Below, piece after piece: positions 6,335-8,204 of a stretch of DNA of 8,204 nucleotides. The position numbers and the translations under genes are program-made. The stretch's first letter is position 1; each line of letters begins with the position of its first letter. Source of the stretch: DALYLB01 sp046154695 (GTDB lineage: Bacteria > Acidobacteriota > Blastocatellia > RBC074). Under the pieces are notes generated by a model. The model did no database searches, had not been told where the DNA came from, and was given only the letters and a program-made list of their open reading frames with translations. The stretch covers positions 1-8,204 of the forward strand of contig JBJXFI010000198.1 of assembly GCA_046154695.1 (NCBI GenBank), written 5' to 3'.

Positions 6335-6619
6335 CAATGACATTAAGTTTAGAGTTTCTTGGGAATTCGATCTTTGCAGCCTGCGAAGCAGGCGACAGCA
6401 TATAGCCTGGGGCGTAAGCCCCAGGTCCGCATCGAAAATGCTCGCAAGCCCGTGAAACGGGCGGCAGAGCGTTCGCTGTCGCCCGTTTCACGGGCTTGAC
6501 AACGGTTTTTACCCACCCTGGGGTTCCGGCTTCGCCTTCACCCCAGGCTATATTCTGCCACCCGCTTCGCGGGTTGATGCAAAAGGATTTCAATACACCC
6601 TCTAAACTTAATGCCATTG
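6335..6619. mobile_element. 285-bp MITE-like quasi-palindromic noncoding element
   Basis: Terminal inverted repeats of 20 bp, CAATGACATTAAGTTTAGAG at 6335-6354 and its complement at 6600-6619, match at 19 of 20 positions. They are flanked by the 10-bp direct repeat GCCTTCAGGC, which fits a target-site duplication; boundaries are uncertain by 1-2 bp because the target is itself near-palindromic. The inside is a chain of hairpins: GCCTGC/GCAGGC (6379-6393), CCTGGGGC/GCCCCAGG (6406-6425), the long central stem (6445-6498), CCTGGGGT/ACCCCAGG (6517-6547) and ACCCGC/GCGGGT (6560-6574). The two halves mirror each other, including (A/C)ATATAGCCTGGGG on both arms. I see no coding sequence. A transposase supplied in trans, for example a REP-associated one, is possible but not shown. 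Confidence 0.65.
6445..6498. repeat. Central long hairpin of the MITE-like element
   Basis: CAAGCCCGTGAAACGGGC (6445-6462) and GCCCGTTTCACGGGCTTG (6481-6498) are perfectly complementary over 18 bp. The pairing continues inward through G-C, G-U and CAG/CTG pairs to about 23 bp. Each arm can also fold alone, as GCCCGT-GAA-ACGGGC, so cruciform and twin-hairpin forms compete. Confidence 0.85.
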
Positions 6620-6646
6620 GCCTTCAGGCGGGGTTTTCTGTTTGCG

Positions 6647-6694
6647 GGAGCCCGCGTAAACGCGGAACTCCGAACGAGGCTCGGGTTCTTTTTT
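6647..6694 (+). terminator. Possible terminator upstream of the NtrC-type gene
   Basis: The stem GGAG (6647-6650) plus CCGCGT (6652-6657) pairs with ACGCGG (6660-6665) plus CTCC (6668-6671), with a small internal bulge. A weaker stem, CCGA/TCGG (6670-6684), follows, and then six T at 6689-6694. Together they could stop transcription reaching the regulator from upstream. The T-run ends only 7 nt before the ATG at 6702, so termination here would exclude read-through expression of the regulator and imply a promoter very close to its start or within the repeats. Confidence 0.35.
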
Positions 6695-6701
6695 ATTCGC
6701 T

Positions 6702-8060
6702 ATGAAATCAACACCGAGAGTCTTAATTGCCGATGACCAGCAGGATGTGCTGGAGGCGCTGCGCCTGCTGCTCAAGAGCGAGGGGTTCCAGATCGAGACG
6801 GCGGCCTCGCCGGAACAGATCCTTTCCGCGATCGACGCGCGGGATTTCGATGTGGTGCTGATCGATCTGAATTACACGCGCGACACGACGTCGGGGCAGG
6901 AGGGATTGGACCTGCTGACGCGCATCCAGATGATCGACGGGACGCTGCCGGTGGTCGTGATGACCGCGTGGGGCAGCGTGGATGTGGCGGTCGAGGCGAT
7001 GCGCCGCGGAGCGCGGGATTTCATTCAGAAGCCGTGGGAGAACGCGCGGCTGCTGAGCATTCTCTGGACGCAGGCGGAGCTGGGGCGGGCGCTGCGCAAG
7101 GGGCAGCGCCTGGAGGCGGAGAACCAGTTGCTGCGGGGCGGGCTCAGCTCGAAGCTGATCGCCGAGGCGGCCGCGATGCAGCCGATCCTGCAGGTGATCG
7201 CCCGCGTCGCCCCCTCGGACGCGAACGTCCTGATCACGGGCGAGAACGGAACGGGGAAGGGGCTCGTTTCGCAGGTGCTCCATTCGATCTCGCACCGGGC
7301 GGGCAAGCCGCTCGTCACGGTCAATGTCGGCGGGTTGTCGGAGGGCGTCTTCGAGAGCGAGCTGTTCGGCCACATCAAGGGGGCGTTCACGGACGCGAAG
7401 ACCGACCGCGTGGGCCGGTTCGAGCTGGCCGACGAAGGAACGCTCTTCCTCGACGAGATCGCGAACATCACGCTGCCGCAGCAGGCCAAGCTCTTGCGCG
7501 TGCTCGAAACCGGCGAGTTCGAGCGCGTCGGCTCATCGAAGACGAAGCAGGTCAACGTGCGGATCGTCTCGGCCACGAACGCCGACCTGCCCGCGGAGGT
7601 CGCGGCCGGTCGATTTCGCCAGGATCTGCTCTTTCGCCTGAACACGGTCGAGGTTCGCATGCCGCCGCTGCGCGACCGGCGCGAGGACATTCCGCTGCTC
7701 GCCGCCCATTTCCTCAAGCAGCACGCCGCGCGGTATCGCAAGCTGGTGACGAGCTTCGACTCGGCCGCGCTGACGGCGCTCTCGGATCATCCGTGGCCCG
7801 GCAACGTCCGCGAACTCGACCATGCGATCGAGCGCGGCATCCTGATGGCGCAGGGGACGATCGTGAAGGCCGCGGACCTGGGGCTCTATCAATCCTCCGA
7901 CGGCTCGCCCCGCCTCGACGACATGAGCCTCGAAGAGGTCGAGTGCTATCTCATCCGCCGCACGCTGGCCCGCTTCGACGGCAATGTCAGCAGGGCCGCC
8001 GAGGCGCTGGGACTGAGCCGCAGCGCGCTCTATCGGCGCCTGGAGAAGTTTGGGTTGTAG
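6702..8060 (+). CDS. NtrC-family sigma-54-dependent response regulator
   Basis: This 452-residue protein has the three classic domains. A receiver domain (about 1-120) has the acidic pair D11/D12, phospho-acceptor D55, switch T88 and K110. A sigma-54 AAA+ domain (about 150-385) has Walker A GENGTGKG (180-187), Walker B GTLFLDEI (246-253) and the arginine-rich segment PPLRDRREDIP. A Fis-type helix-turn-helix lies at about 424-452 (NVSRAAEALGLSRSALYRRL). The sigma-54-contacting loop reads GAFTDA (227-232) rather than GAFTGA. When phosphorylated by a histidine kinase it should oligomerise at enhancers and open sigma-54 promoters. No kinase is present within the window. Regulators with GAFTDAK and VGRFELAD are, from memory, often found beside LolD/MacB-type ABC genes and a kinase, so the upstream ATPase may belong to its regulon. 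The start is set by the receiver-domain N-terminus; no Shine-Dalgarno is visible before the ATG, which follows a T-rich stretch. Confidence 0.94.
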   Translation: MKSTPRVLIADDQQDVLEALRLLLKSEGFQIETAASPEQILSAIDARDFDVVLIDLNYTRDTTSGQEGLDLLTRIQMIDGTLPVVVMTAWGSVDVAVEAMRRGARDFIQKPWENARLLSILWTQAELGRALRKGQRLEAENQLLRGGLSSKLIAEAAAMQPILQVIARVAPSDANVLITGENGTGKGLVSQVLHSISHRAGKPLVTVNVGGLSEGVFESELFGHIKGAFTDAKTDRVGRFELADEGTLFLDEIANITLPQQAKLLRVLETGEFERVGSSKTKQVNVRIVSATNADLPAEVAAGRFRQDLLFRLNTVEVRMPPLRDRREDIPLLAAHFLKQHAARYRKLVTSFDSAALTALSDHPWPGNVRELDHAIERGILMAQGTIVKAADLGLYQSSDGSPRLDDMSLEEVECYLIRRTLARFDGNVSRAAEALGLSRSALYRRLEKFGL

Positions 8061-8082
8061 CGCCCGTTCGCCGAAACGATGG

Positions 8083-8155
8083 ATCACGGAAATCACGGAA
8101 ATAACGGAACAAACGGAGCTTCTCCGATTGCGCTCCGTTTGTTCCGTTATTTCCG
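8083..8155. repeat. 9-mer tandem repeat folded into a 24-bp perfect palindrome
   Basis: Four tandem 9-mers run from 8083 to 8118: ATCACGGAA, ATCACGGAA, ATAACGGAA and CAAACGGAG. Positions 8096-8119 are perfectly complementary to 8132-8155 (24 bp) with a 12-nt loop at 8120-8131. The palindrome begins 36 nt after the regulator's stop codon. No T-tract follows, so it is more like a REP/MITE-type palindrome than a standard terminator, although it could still protect mRNA 3' ends. I see nothing to call in 8156-8204. Confidence 0.75.
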
Positions 8156-8204
8156 GTTGTTGGGTGTGATTAAATCTGGGACACACTTTCGCGATATCAC
8201 TGGA

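Larger units (their letters stand above)
6320..6640 (+). terminator. ABC gene terminator, apparently split by an insertion
   Basis: Joining 6320-6334 to 6630-6640 recreates a clean intrinsic terminator: stem CCGCC, loop TTCA, stem GGCGG, then GGTTTTCTG and more T. In the present sequence the two halves lie about 285 bp apart, each next to a copy of GCCTTCAGGC (6325-6334 and 6620-6629). The ancestral structure would start 12 nt after the ABC gene stop codon. The reconstruction is an inference; the half-sites and the direct repeat are seen directly. Confidence 0.5.
6312..6676. repeat. Outer inverted repeat pair (REP-like, CGTTYGGAGTTCCGC)
   Basis: CGTTTGGAGTTCCGC at 6312-6326 is repeated in inverse orientation at 6662-6676, with 14 of 15 positions complementary. 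Each copy opens a hairpin whose stem differs: CCGCCT/AGGC in the left copy and CCGCGT/ACGCGG in the right. These look like two copies of one REP-like motif facing each other around the noncoding gap between the ABC and NtrC-type genes. They enclose the 6335-6619 element. Confidence 0.6.

Noticed and set aside
6496..6501. Perfect TTGACA as a -35 box for the NtrC-type gene
   Set aside because: No -10-like hexamer occurs 16-18 bp downstream, and the box overlaps the end of the 18-bp hairpin arm. TATATT at 6549-6554 is too far away.
5331..6617. 428-residue - strand frame across the FGE 3' end, ABC gene and part of the repeat element
   Set aside because: It crosses two real genes and a hairpin element and has no family motif.
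6312..6676. CRISPR array
   Set aside because: The repeats are inverted hairpin arms of varied sequence without regular direct repeats or equal-length spacers.
6968..8104. 378-residue + strand frame inside the NtrC-type gene
   Set aside because: Gly/Ala/Arg-rich alternate frame of a gene with clear receiver, AAA+ and HTH motifs.
5509..8204. DGR reverse transcriptase or template repeat downstream of the FGE gene
   Set aside because: No reverse-transcriptase motif (such as YxDD in a suitable frame) and no AAC-rich copy of the 5398-5490 sequence was seen on either strand.

Overview
The window comes from a GC-rich bacterium: coding regions are mostly about 60-80% G+C. The long palindromic intergenic repeats and the sigma-54 regulator/ABC ATPase neighbourhood suggest an environmental lineage such as Acidobacteriota or Planctomycetota. 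That placement is an inference from style, not from a marker gene. All genes found are on the + strand.

Layout. 1-230 is the 3' end of an alpha/beta-hydrolase-like gene. 329-5508 holds three genes that look like one operon: a TIR-domain protein with a probable iSTAND-type C-terminal domain (329-1645), a MoxR-type AAA+ ATPase (1655-2581), and a 954-residue membrane protein (2644-5508). The membrane protein combines a CoxE-like helical N-terminus, two membrane segments, a vWA-like domain with a degenerate MIDAS, a helical domain, a third membrane segment, a Pro-rich linker and a C-terminal formylglycine-generating-enzyme (FGE/SUMF1) fold. 5643-6308 is an orphan LolD/MacB-type ABC ATPase. 6309-6701 has no gene but holds a 285-bp quasi-palindromic MITE-like element. 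6702-8060 is an NtrC-family response regulator. 8061-8204 holds a 24-bp perfect palindrome built from 9-mer tandem repeats.

Working model. The 329-5508 cluster resembles the NTP-dependent biological conflict systems built on MoxR, vWA and an effector-bearing partner. Charge distribution around the membrane segments predicts that the FGE-fold domain lies outside the cytoplasm and the vWA-like domain inside. A stimulus bound outside could therefore be relayed through the vWA/MoxR pair to the TIR protein, whose likely output is NAD+ cleavage. The last about 30 codons of the FGE domain look like the variable region of a diversity-generating retroelement (DGR): twelve codons at expected Asn positions all end in C and differ in their first two bases. 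No reverse transcriptase or template repeat lies in the window, so this remains a hypothesis.

The 6335-6619 element appears to have inserted into the hairpin of the ABC gene's terminator, duplicating about 10 bp. It carries four hairpins with different stems but the same GAA loop and G(A/G)CAG tail, which suggests selection on folded structure.
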